Origin: Methylococcales bacterium
GTDB lineage: Bacteria > Pseudomonadota > Gammaproteobacteria > Methylococcales > UBA1147
Length of the DNA stretch: 16,523 bases
Direction: 5' to 3'
Assembly (NCBI GenBank): GCA_024958995.1
Contig: JANXGZ010000002.1
Location: forward strand, 1-16,523
In this document: piece by piece, positions 1 through 6,544 of the stretch
Layout of the letters: every line of letters begins with the position of its first letter
Numbering within the stretch: the stretch's first letter is position 1
The notes under the pieces: generated by a model
Databases searched by the model: none
The model's input: the letters and a program-made list of their open reading frames with translations, nothing else
Told to the model about the DNA's origin: nothing
Program-made: the position numbers and the translations under genes

Positions 1-303
1 AAAGGGCGTCCGCGATGCTGGTTACTGGGTGTGGGAGGTTGGGCATAACCACTGCGCGTCTGAACTGACTGACGGTGTGGGGCAGAACTGAGGACAGGAT
101 GGCTCCGTCCCGAAGATGCAGGTGCCAATCATCCGGGCAAGTTATGGAAATGGATTGCATGGTTTACTCGTCGTTTCAGGTTAAGAGAGTATTTTATCTG
201 CAGGTAGCCTTCACCTGAAAGCCCCTGGGACTTGAATTTTTGGAAGCCGTCCCCATATGTCGGATTTGCCAATGTAAAGTTTTTTGTTTTCTGGAGGGAA
301 TCA
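1..303. other. Left-end stretch with no recognised gene
   Basis: No frame gives a recognisable product. One plus-strand frame is open from the window edge to a TGA at about position 90 and could be the last 29 codons of an upstream gene, but I recognise nothing in it. A short imperfect inverted repeat (CAGGT/ACCTG) lies near 200-217. A possible -35 (TTGAAT, 232-237) with a poor -10 (TATGTC, 256-261) could serve fmdB, but the match is weak. The end of the stretch carries the fmdB ribosome-binding site, GGAGGG, just upstream of 304. Confidence 0.4.
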
Positions 304-582
304 GTGCCCATTTACGAATACGAGTGTAAAGGCTGCGGCCACAAGTTCGAAGCGATTCAGCGAATCAGCGATGGTGCGCTGCAAGATTGTCCTGAGTGTG
401 AACAGGCAGAACTGAAAAAGCTGATCTCTGCCGCTGGCTTCCGCTTGAAGGGCGGCGGATGGTACGAGACCGATTTCAAGGGCAGCGGCAAGAAAAGAAA
501 CCTGGCTGGCGACAAGTCTTCGTCGGGGAAGGATGGGGCCAAGACAGCGGCTTCAGCCAAAACCGAAAAAACTGGATCCTGA
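304..582 (+). CDS. FmdB-family zinc ribbon protein
   Basis: This is a 92-residue protein of the FmdB/CxxC_CxxC_SSSS putative regulatory family. It begins MPIYEYEC, the family hallmark. Four cysteines, C8, C11, C29 and C32, form two CxxC pairs that should bind one zinc. The C-terminal third is low complexity and rich in Lys, Ser, Ala and Gly, as is usual here. The reading frame is open further upstream, but the family start and the GGAGGG ribosome-binding site about 8 bases before it point to GTG at 304. The family was named for a regulator of amide-inducible genes, yet its molecular role is unclear. A copy just upstream of aspS is common in proteobacteria. A small inverted repeat (AGCCTG/CAGGCT, 582-602) follows the stop but lacks a T-run, so it is not a convincing terminator. 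Confidence 0.9.
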   Translation: MPIYEYECKGCGHKFEAIQRISDGALQDCPECEQAELKKLISAAGFRLKGGGWYETDFKGSGKKRNLAGDKSSSGKDGAKTAASAKTEKTGS

Positions 583-683
583 GCCTGATATTCGTACAGG
601 CTGCTTGATCACTAACCCATGTGACTACAGGGGTTCAGTGCCAGGTATCCCCAATCCCAATCCTGTGCCCAGCCTGTTCTAAC

Positions 684-712
684 TTGCCTAACTGCAGGGC
701 AATCCGTAAGAT
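684..712 (+). promoter_or_regulatory. Likely sigma-70 promoter of aspS
   Basis: TTGCCT (684-689) and TAAGAT (707-712) are separated by 17 bases, each matching the sigma-70 consensus at four of six positions. Transcription would start near 719 and leave a leader of about 28 bases before the aspS ATG. This would let aspS be transcribed independently of fmdB. The call rests on pattern only. Confidence 0.4.
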
Positions 713-746
713 TCCTGGCTTTTTGAACGAATGTTGAGATAAAGAT

Positions 747-2540
747 ATGCGCACCCATACTTGTGGAGAGTTAACCAAGTCAAACTTGGGTCAGGAAGTT
801 GACCTGTGCGGGTGGGTACACCGCCGGCGGGATCATGGCGGTGTGATCTTCATCGATCTTCGCGACCGTAGCGGTCTGATGCAGGTGGTCTTCGATCCCG
901 ATACTCCAGATACCTTCAGTCTTGCCGAGTCGGTGCGTGGGGAATATGTGCTGAAAGTGCACGGAAAGGTACGTGAACGTCCAGAGGGAACGGTCAATCC
1001 AGGCTTGCCAACAGGGCAGATCGAAGTGCTGGTGAGTAAACTCGATGTCCTCAACCGTTCCGAAACGCCGCCCTTTCCGCTCGAGGGCGACATCGACGTC
1101 AAGGAAGAAATACGGCTGCGCTATCGTTACATAGACCTGCGTCGTCCGGAAATGCTTGAGCGTTTGAAGTTGCGCACGAAAATCACCCGCAATCTCCGCA
1201 GTTTCCTCGATCAGAGAGATTTTTATGACATTGAAACGCCGTTTCTGACCAAGGCGACTCCTGAAGGAGCGCGGGATTACCTGGTTCCTAGTCGTACTCA
1301 TGAAGGTGCTTTCTTTGCCCTGCCGCAATCGCCGCAGTTGTACAAGCAGCTGCTGATGATCGCGGGAATGGATCGCTATTATCAGATCGTTCGCTGTTTT
1401 CGCGACGAAGATCTGCGCGCTGATCGCCAGCCGGAATTTACCCAGCTCGATATTGAAACGTCGTTCATGGACGAGGAAGGAATCATGGGTCTGATGGAAG
1501 ACATGATTCGCAACCTGTTCAGCGAAGTGCTGGAACAGGAACTGCCTGATCCGTTTCCGCGAATGACCTATGCAGAGGCCATGCGCCGATACGGGAGTGA
1601 TCGACCGGATCTGCGTATCGAGCTTGAGCTTGTCGATATCGCCGACCTGATGAAAGGCGTGGAATTTAAGGTTTTCTCGGGTCCGGCGAATGATCTGGAC
1701 GGACGTGTTGCCGCGCTCCGGGTTCCGAAGGGAAGCAAGCTGAGCCGTAGGGAGATCGATGAACTGACTGCTTTCGTGGCGATTTACGGAGCAAAAGGTC
1801 TTGCTTACATCAAGGTCAACGACCGCCATGCAGGAAAGGCGGGGCTGCAGTCACCGATTCTCAAATTCATTCCGGATGAGATTGTTGAAGCCATCCTGGA
1901 TCGCTGCGCTGTCGAGACCGGGGATCTGATCTTTTTCGGTGCCGACAAGCAGACGATTGTCAACGAGTCGTTGGGCGCATTGAGGGTCAAGCTGGGTTGT
2001 GACCTGGGCATGGCCAAGAGCAGCTGGCAACCTCTCTGGGTTGTGGACTTTCCGATGTTCGAACGGGATCCAGGAAGGAAACGGTGGAATGCCTTGCATC
2101 ATCCGTTCACTGCGCCCAGCGGAAGCCGTGAAGAATTGCAGGCTGACCCTGGAAACATGATTTCAAGGGCCTATGACCTAGTCGTGAACGGCATGGAGCT
2201 TGGGGGCGGTTCCATCCGTATCCACGATGCGCAGATGCAGGAAACGGTATTCGAGTTGCTTGGAATCGGAGAAGAAGAGGCCAGAACCAAGTTCGGTTTT
2301 CTGCTGGATGCGTTGAAATACGGTTGCCCGCCGCACGGAGGAATCGCCTTCGGACTGGATCGCTTGGTGATGCTGATGGCTGGAGCTAGCACCATCCGTG
2401 ATGTGATGGCTTTCCCGAAAACGCAGACCGCAGCCTGTCCGATGATTGATGCGCCGGCCAGGGTTTCTGATGCTCAGCTCAAGGAACTCGGAATCCGTTT
2501 GCGGACCCGGCCACCAGGCGCCGAGGCTGCGGAAACTTAG
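747..2540 (+). CDS. aspS: Aspartyl-tRNA synthetase, probably non-discriminating
   Basis: This cytoplasmic class II synthetase charges tRNA(Asp), and probably tRNA(Asn), with aspartate. At 597 residues it has the usual length of a bacterial-type AspRS (E. coli 590). An N-terminal anticodon-binding OB fold (CGWVHRRRDHGG, from residue 21) is followed by the catalytic core with class II motif 2 (CFRDEDLRADRQPEFTQLD), the bacterial GAD-type insertion, and motif 3 near the C-terminus (GIAFGLDRLVML). Residues His30 and Gly81 match the positions that mark the Pseudomonas aeruginosa non-discriminating enzyme. E. coli, which is discriminating, has Leu and Lys there. That inference implies a GatCAB amidotransferase elsewhere in the genome. 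The ATG at 747 fits the family start; its ribosome-binding site (GAGAT) is weak. A likely promoter lies at 684-712. Confidence 0.98.
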   Translation: MRTHTCGELTKSNLGQEVDLCGWVHRRRDHGGVIFIDLRDRSGLMQVVFDPDTPDTFSLAESVRGEYVLKVHGKVRERPEGTVNPGLPTGQIEVLVSKLDVLNRSETPPFPLEGDIDVKEEIRLRYRYIDLRRPEMLERLKLRTKITRNLRSFLDQRDFYDIETPFLTKATPEGARDYLVPSRTHEGAFFALPQSPQLYKQLLMIAGMDRYYQIVRCFRDEDLRADRQPEFTQLDIETSFMDEEGIMGLMEDMIRNLFSEVLEQELPDPFPRMTYAEAMRRYGSDRPDLRIELELVDIADLMKGVEFKVFSGPANDLDGRVAALRVPKGSKLSRREIDELTAFVAIYGAKGLAYIKVNDRHAGKAGLQSPILKFIPDEIVEAILDRCAVETGDLIFFGADKQTIVNESLGALRVKLGCDLGMAKSSWQPLWVVDFPMFERDPGRKRWNALHHPFTAPSGSREELQADPGNMISRAYDLVVNGMELGGGSIRIHDAQMQETVFELLGIGEEEARTKFGFLLDALKYGCPPHGGIAFGLDRLVMLMAGASTIRDVMAFPKTQTAACPMIDAPARVSDAQLKELGIRLRTRPPGAEAAET

Positions 2541-2556
2541 TCCTGATCCAGCCGGT

Positions 2557-2583
2557 TTGCCTGTGTCAACCCTGTGTTAATAT
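2557..2583 (+). promoter_or_regulatory. Possible promoter of nadA
   Basis: TTGCCT (2557-2562) and TAATAT (2578-2583) are 15 bases apart, shorter than ideal. A transcript from here would begin near 2590. That would put the in-frame ATG at 2590 at the very 5' end and favours the ATG at 2644. It lies just after the aspS stop. Confidence 0.25.
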
Positions 2584-2643
2584 GGGGCAATGGCGGGTCA
2601 AACCCGTCGGCTTGATCGCAATTTCACTGGAAGAAGCAGTTTT

Positions 2644-3741
2644 ATGGCAGCATCTGCATTATCGATCCAGAACTACGCTTTGCTGGACGACAACGATTGT
2701 GAACAGCGTATCGTTGCGGCAAAACAGAAACTGGCAGACCGCTGTATCATCCTCGGACATCATTACCAGCGTGACGAGGTCTTTCGGCATGCCGATGTCT
2801 CGGGGGATTCCCTGAAGCTGTCAAAATATGCGGCGGAATCCGGCGCCGAGACCATCGTGTTTTGTGGTGTTCATTTCATGGCCGAGGTCGCCGATATCCT
2901 GTCCCGCCCGGAACAGAAGGTTCTGTTGCCGGATCTGGCAGCCGGTTGTTCAATGGCCGATATGGCGAACCTGGCAAATGTGGAGCGTTGCTGGCAGGAA
3001 CTGGCGCAGATCATTGATGCCGAAAGCCAGATAACTCCGGTCACCTATATCAACTCGGCGGCCGATCTGAAGGCGTTTTGCGGACAGCATGGCGGAATCG
3101 TTTGCACCTCGACCAATGCCAGAGATATTCTCGAATGGAGTTTTGAAAAGCGCGAAAAAGTTCTGTTTTTCCCTGATCAGCATCTTGGGCGCAACACCGG
3201 GTATGGAATGGGGATTCCGCTTGACGAGATGGTTGTTTGGGATTTTTCCAGGCCCATGGGAGGCCTGGACCAGGAATCAATCGAACGAGCCAGGATCATC
3301 CTCTGGAAAGGCTTTTGCTCGGTACACCAGATGTTTCAGCCGCACCAGATTGATGATTTTCTTCAGAAGCATCCCGAAACGAAGGTTATCGCTCATCCGG
3401 AAGCCAGTTTCGAAGTCTGCCAGAAAGCCGATTTCATTGGTTCTACCGAATACATCCTGAAAAAGGTTCGGGAGGCCGATGCGGGATCACGTTGGCTTGT
3501 GGCAACGGAACTCAATCTGGTTAACCGTCTGCATGAAGAATGCAAACACGAAGCGAAGAATATCCACTTCATGTCGCCGACGGTTTGCATGTGTTCAACG
3601 ATGTTCCGGAACGACCCCCAACATCTGGCCTGGGTATTGGAAAATCTCTCGGAAGGGACAATCGTGAACCAGATCCAGGTACCAGAAGCCGAAGCCGTTC
3701 TGGCCCGTAAGGCCCTGGAAAACATGTTGAGCCTGGCCTAG
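2644..3741 (+). CDS. nadA: Quinolinate synthase A
   Basis: NadA condenses iminoaspartate (made by NadB) with dihydroxyacetone phosphate to give quinolinate, the pyridine precursor of NAD, in the cytoplasm. It needs a [4Fe-4S] cluster. The sequence shows the repeated NadA folds: ILGHHYQ near residues 35-42, LAAGCSM, FPDQHLGRNTG, the WKGFCSVH segment, the AHPEA motif and TVCMCSTM near the C-terminus. Cys in LAAGCSM, KGFCSVH and the CMCSTM segment are the expected cluster ligands. I chose the ATG at 2644 (365 residues) because GGAAGAAG at 2629-2636 is a well-placed ribosome-binding site. An in-frame ATG at 2590 would add 18 residues with no such site. No nadB or nadC is adjacent. No clear terminator follows. 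Confidence 0.96.
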   Translation: MAASALSIQNYALLDDNDCEQRIVAAKQKLADRCIILGHHYQRDEVFRHADVSGDSLKLSKYAAESGAETIVFCGVHFMAEVADILSRPEQKVLLPDLAAGCSMADMANLANVERCWQELAQIIDAESQITPVTYINSAADLKAFCGQHGGIVCTSTNARDILEWSFEKREKVLFFPDQHLGRNTGYGMGIPLDEMVVWDFSRPMGGLDQESIERARIILWKGFCSVHQMFQPHQIDDFLQKHPETKVIAHPEASFEVCQKADFIGSTEYILKKVREADAGSRWLVATELNLVNRLHEECKHEAKNIHFMSPTVCMCSTMFRNDPQHLAWVLENLSEGTIVNQIQVPEAEAVLARKALENMLSLA

Positions 3742-3923
3742 CTGGCTTTCTTCACAGTCCGAGGTTAATTCCCCCTGCGGGTTGTCCGTCCGCGGACCAC
3801 GATCCCCTGCAGTTGTCCTTTTGCAGGCGGGAAGCTATTCCCAACCAATCCCAGGATTGCATTACGGTCTGCTGTTGACTTTAACTCCGGAAGTCCTGTT
3901 GCCCGGGGTACATAGCCGGTAGA
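3742..3923. other. Gap between nadA and the glycosyltransferase
   Basis: No gene is seen. The gap holds several small inverted repeats: the perfect palindrome GTCCGCGGAC (3788-3797), a CCTGCA/TGCAGG hairpin shortly after it, and AATCC-CA-GGATT. None is followed by a T-run, so no intrinsic terminator for nadA is evident. TTGCCC (3899-3904) and TAGAAT (3920-3925), 15 bases apart, could be a weak promoter for the downstream gene. Confidence 0.35.
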
Positions 3924-5483
3924 ATGGCCCATTTTTCCAATTTCCCTGTTCATCTGATGTCTACAGTAACCAGCAGGTTTTCGTTCGATAGCGGCATTTC
4001 AACACAGGCTTTTCGAATCATTGCTTGCCTGACCCTGATTCGCCTTGTCTACATCGCCTTTGCCCCGGTTACCGGACAGGAAGTGTATTACTGGCTTTAT
4101 GCCAAGAATCCGGCTCTGGCCTACGTAGATCACCCACCGATGATTGCCTACTCGATCTATTTGGGAACCCTGATCTTTGGTGATAACGGCTTCGGCATCA
4201 AGTTCATGGGCGTGGTTGCATCGTCGCTGACCAATCTGTTTATTTACTGGACGGTGGTTCGGGCCGGCGCAGATTCGCCATCGGATTCTGCTGAGAAGTC
4301 CGGGGTTCTGGCTGTTGTCATTTATAACCTGACCCTCTTTGCGCATGCTTTTGCCATCATTCAGCAGCCTGACAATCCGCTTTTGCTGTTCTGGATCCTG
4401 GTTCTATTTTTTATCCAGGAATTTCAGCTGACCGGCAAGGCGCGTAACCTGATCTACGCCGGAATTTCCTTAGGGTTAGCCATGCTGTGCAAATATACCG
4501 CCGTAGCGCTGCTGCCCGGTATCGTGGTTGCGCTGTTGCTCACACCCGATGGTCGAAGATGTTTGCTGACGCCCTATCCATGGCTTGCCGTGCTTGCGGC
4601 CTGCCTGGTTTTCAGCCCGGTCGTTTATTGGAATTGGACGCATGACTGGGCATCCTTCCAGATGCAGTTCAACAGTCGCGGACAGGAAATCACTTCCCAG
4701 CGTTCTATCCAGTTCAAGTATTTTTTTCAGTTGCTGGGAACCCAACTCGCGATGCTCATGCCGTTGGGTTTCGTGCTGCTCGCCCGGTTCTATTTCAGGA
4801 TGGCGACGAAGTGGCGGGAATCCGCGAAGGCGCATTTTTATTTCCTTAGCGGAATTTTCCTGATTGTGGGCTTTTTGTTGATCAGTTTTACCAGCAAGGT
4901 GAAGGTGCACTGGTTGCTGCCGGGATATCTCGGCGTCATCCTGGGGATCGTGGTTGTATTCGGACCTTCGATCGTTTCCGGTTCTCCCTGGTTCAAGCGC
5001 GGTGCATGGTTTTCAGCTGCATTGATCGGACTTTGTCACCTGCTTTTCCTGATTCCGGGATTCCAGATTTTCCAGGTCAACAGCTGGAGTGGCTGGGACA
5101 AACTGACCGACCAGGTTGTTCATCTACAGAAGCAGTACGGGGGCCAGGAAAAAGTATTCATCTTTGCAGAATCCCACAAGACTGCGGCTTACCTGACTTT
5201 TTATTCCGAAGATCACCAGCGGACCTATGCAAAAAATATCGTCGGGGAATTTGCCAAGCAGTACACAGCATGGGGGATCCCCGAAAACCTGCACGGCAAG
5301 CACGGGCTGTTTGTTTCCCGCAGGGCCGAACTGCCCGAATCGGAAACCAGTCGCATTGGACGATATTTTGACAACGTGTCCAGGGTTGGTGTTTTCAGTT
5401 ATCCGTTGATCAGCGTGGGGAACAAGCCAAGCCGGGATTTGTACGTCTATCTGGCGACCAATTATCAGCCGAAGGGACGCTAG
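3924..5483 (+). CDS. ArnT-like membrane glycosyltransferase (GT39/GT83 type)
   Basis: This inner-membrane protein of up to 519 residues is related to ArnT and other PMT-type enzymes that move a sugar from an undecaprenyl-phosphate carrier to a periplasmic acceptor such as lipid A or another glycan. The family signature follows the first membrane segment: GQEVYYWLYA and YVDHPPMIAY (residues 51-76), with Glu53 at the usual acidic position. About ten hydrophobic segments follow to residue 380, then a soluble C-terminal domain of roughly 130 residues, likely periplasmic. The donor and acceptor cannot be read from sequence. The start is uncertain: ATG 3924 and ATG 3957 are in frame and neither has a good ribosome-binding site. 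If the possible -10 at 3920-3925 is real, 3957 is the start. The PAP2 gene follows 77 bases on and is probably co-transcribed. Confidence 0.88.
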   Translation: MAHFSNFPVHLMSTVTSRFSFDSGISTQAFRIIACLTLIRLVYIAFAPVTGQEVYYWLYAKNPALAYVDHPPMIAYSIYLGTLIFGDNGFGIKFMGVVASSLTNLFIYWTVVRAGADSPSDSAEKSGVLAVVIYNLTLFAHAFAIIQQPDNPLLLFWILVLFFIQEFQLTGKARNLIYAGISLGLAMLCKYTAVALLPGIVVALLLTPDGRRCLLTPYPWLAVLAACLVFSPVVYWNWTHDWASFQMQFNSRGQEITSQRSIQFKYFFQLLGTQLAMLMPLGFVLLARFYFRMATKWRESAKAHFYFLSGIFLIVGFLLISFTSKVKVHWLLPGYLGVILGIVVVFGPSIVSGSPWFKRGAWFSAALIGLCHLLFLIPGFQIFQVNSWSGWDKLTDQVVHLQKQYGGQEKVFIFAESHKTAAYLTFYSEDHQRTYAKNIVGEFAKQYTAWGIPENLHGKHGLFVSRRAELPESETSRIGRYFDNVSRVGVFSYPLISVGNKPSRDLYVYLATNYQPKGR

Positions 5484-5498
5484 GGACTGGGTAGGAGA

Positions 5499-5564
5499 AT
5501 GGCCTTCGGGTCATCCATCACCGGGCTTTGGAATGATCAACAAGATCGAATGAGTATCGAATGA
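5499..5564 (+). CDS. Possible 21-codon leader frame overlapping the PAP2 start
   Basis: An ATG-initiated frame of 21 codons encodes a peptide beginning MAFGSSITG and ending RMSIE. Its TGA overlaps the PAP2 start codon as ATGA (5561-5564), the classic layout for translational coupling. AGGAG sits only one base before the ATG, too close to be a good ribosome-binding site. Another tiny frame (MINKIE, 5533-5553) also ends with an ATGA overlap, onto the internal ATG at 5550. These could be chance. No family is recognised. Confidence 0.2.
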   Translation: MAFGSSITGLWNDQQDRMSIE

Positions 5565-6283
5565 AACAGATAGTTGACCCAGGGTGGAATGCGCCATACC
5601 TGGTGCTGTGGAATATTACCGCCTTGTTGCTTCTCGCCAGTTGGTTCGTGGAACCCGCCCATTCCTTGTGGTTGGCGGCCGACGAGGGTTTCTTTCTCTT
5701 CTTTAACGACAGCCTCAAGAACGGCAGTGATGCCTGGCGGATGTTCTGGGCGCTGACCAATCACCGGCTGTTCGATGCAATATCGGCCGGGATCCTGATC
5801 ATGGTATTCGTGACCTCGGCCCTTCGCAACGGCAGGGAAACCTGGATTGCTCATGGTGCCCTGGTTACTGCGATCGTGATTGCGGCATTCGCTGGAACCC
5901 GGATCGGCCATCTGCTGCCCGTTGAAAGAGCCAGCGGAACCTTGCTCTACAGCGATGTTTTCCGCCTTAACAGCTGGGCCACATGGTTTGAAACCAAGGA
6001 TTCGTCCGGTAACACCTTTCCAGGCGATCATGGCATGGTGGCATTAATCGGGGCCGGTTACGCGTTTCGCTATCTCAGCCGGGCATACGCTTTTCCGGCT
6101 TTCATTGCCGGAATGATCATCGTGATGCCCCGACTGGTGGGTGGGGCACACTGGTTGTCCGATGAACTGGTGGGCGCAGGATTCGTGGGTTTTCTGGTGC
6201 TTTCCTGGTCGTTCTGCAGCCCTCTGGGCTACATTCTCATCGAAAAATCCGAACAATTCCTGCGTCGACTGTTTCACGGCTGA
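5561..6283 (+). CDS. PAP2-family membrane phosphatase
   Basis: This 240-residue integral membrane protein belongs to the PAP2 superfamily, whose members dephosphorylate undecaprenyl diphosphate, lipid A or phospholipid head groups, usually on the periplasmic face. Two of the three signature motifs are visible: FPGDHG (153-158, proton donor/acceptor His157) and R191-x5-H197-x3-D201, the nucleophile motif. The canonical PSGH is replaced by PGDH, closer to the PSDH of BcrC-type undecaprenyl-pyrophosphate phosphatases. I do not see a clean KxxxxxxRP first motif; the region around RIGHLLPVERASG (114-126) is diverged. About six hydrophobic segments are present. The ribosome-binding site is weak and two tiny frames overlap the start. 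Next to the ArnT-like gene it may recycle the lipid carrier or trim lipid A; this is inference. Confidence 0.85.
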   Translation: MKQIVDPGWNAPYLVLWNITALLLLASWFVEPAHSLWLAADEGFFLFFNDSLKNGSDAWRMFWALTNHRLFDAISAGILIMVFVTSALRNGRETWIAHGALVTAIVIAAFAGTRIGHLLPVERASGTLLYSDVFRLNSWATWFETKDSSGNTFPGDHGMVALIGAGYAFRYLSRAYAFPAFIAGMIIVMPRLVGGAHWLSDELVGAGFVGFLVLSWSFCSPLGYILIEKSEQFLRRLFHG

Positions 6284-6544
6284 GGCGTTTGTGGGGACTG
6301 CGTTGTCGATCAGCAGCCTTCCCCGGGTGATCGCCCGATGTTGTATACTGACAGTCATTAACTGGTTGGCAAAACCGTTCCCCATTTTTCTTTTCGTTTG
6401 CCGCAAGCTGCAGGGTAAGACGCCAGGTTTTTGGTTGGCGGTGTCACCCAGGGCATTGATGATCGGCTGTGCGATGCATGAAGGACGGTTTTTGTCAGGC
6501 GAAGTACCAGGAACCACGGTTCCATCTGTTTCGGGGATATTCTC
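6284..6544 (+). promoter_or_regulatory. thiC leader with possible -10 and hairpins, no clear TPP riboswitch
   Basis: A good -10 (TATACT, 6344-6349) has no matching -35 at the usual distance. Transcription from it would give a leader of about 190 bases. The leader can form several hairpins: GGCAAAAC (6368-6375) with GTTTGCC (6396-6402, one bulge), CGCCA (6421-6425) with TGGCG (6436-6440), and the inverted repeat GGAACC-AC-GGTTCC (6510-6523) about 20 bases before the start codon. The conserved TPP-riboswitch blocks (CUGAGA; GAACCUGAUC; the GGAUAAU region) are not found by eye. Confidence 0.35.

Noticed and set aside
2..90. Open frame running in from the left edge
   Set aside because: It could be the end of an upstream gene, but 29 codons with no recognised motif do not support a call.
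780..1829. Long minus-strand open frame of 349 codons
   Set aside because: It lies entirely opposite aspS, whose product is recognised along its full length. The antisense product has no recognisable motif and the frame is a by-product of aspS codon use.
4476..4910. Minus-strand open frame of 144 codons opposite the ArnT-like gene
   Set aside because: Its charged His- and Gln-rich product is what antisense reading of hydrophobic membrane codons gives.
5537..6031. Minus-strand open frame of 164 codons opposite the PAP2 gene
   Set aside because: The plus-strand PAP2 frame has catalytic motifs and membrane segments; the antisense product has none.
6350..6544. TPP riboswitch before thiC
   Set aside because: Expected from the gene, but the CUGAGA and GAACCUGAUC-type blocks are not present by eye. 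TACC-AG-GAACC at 6506-6515 is only a partial resemblance.
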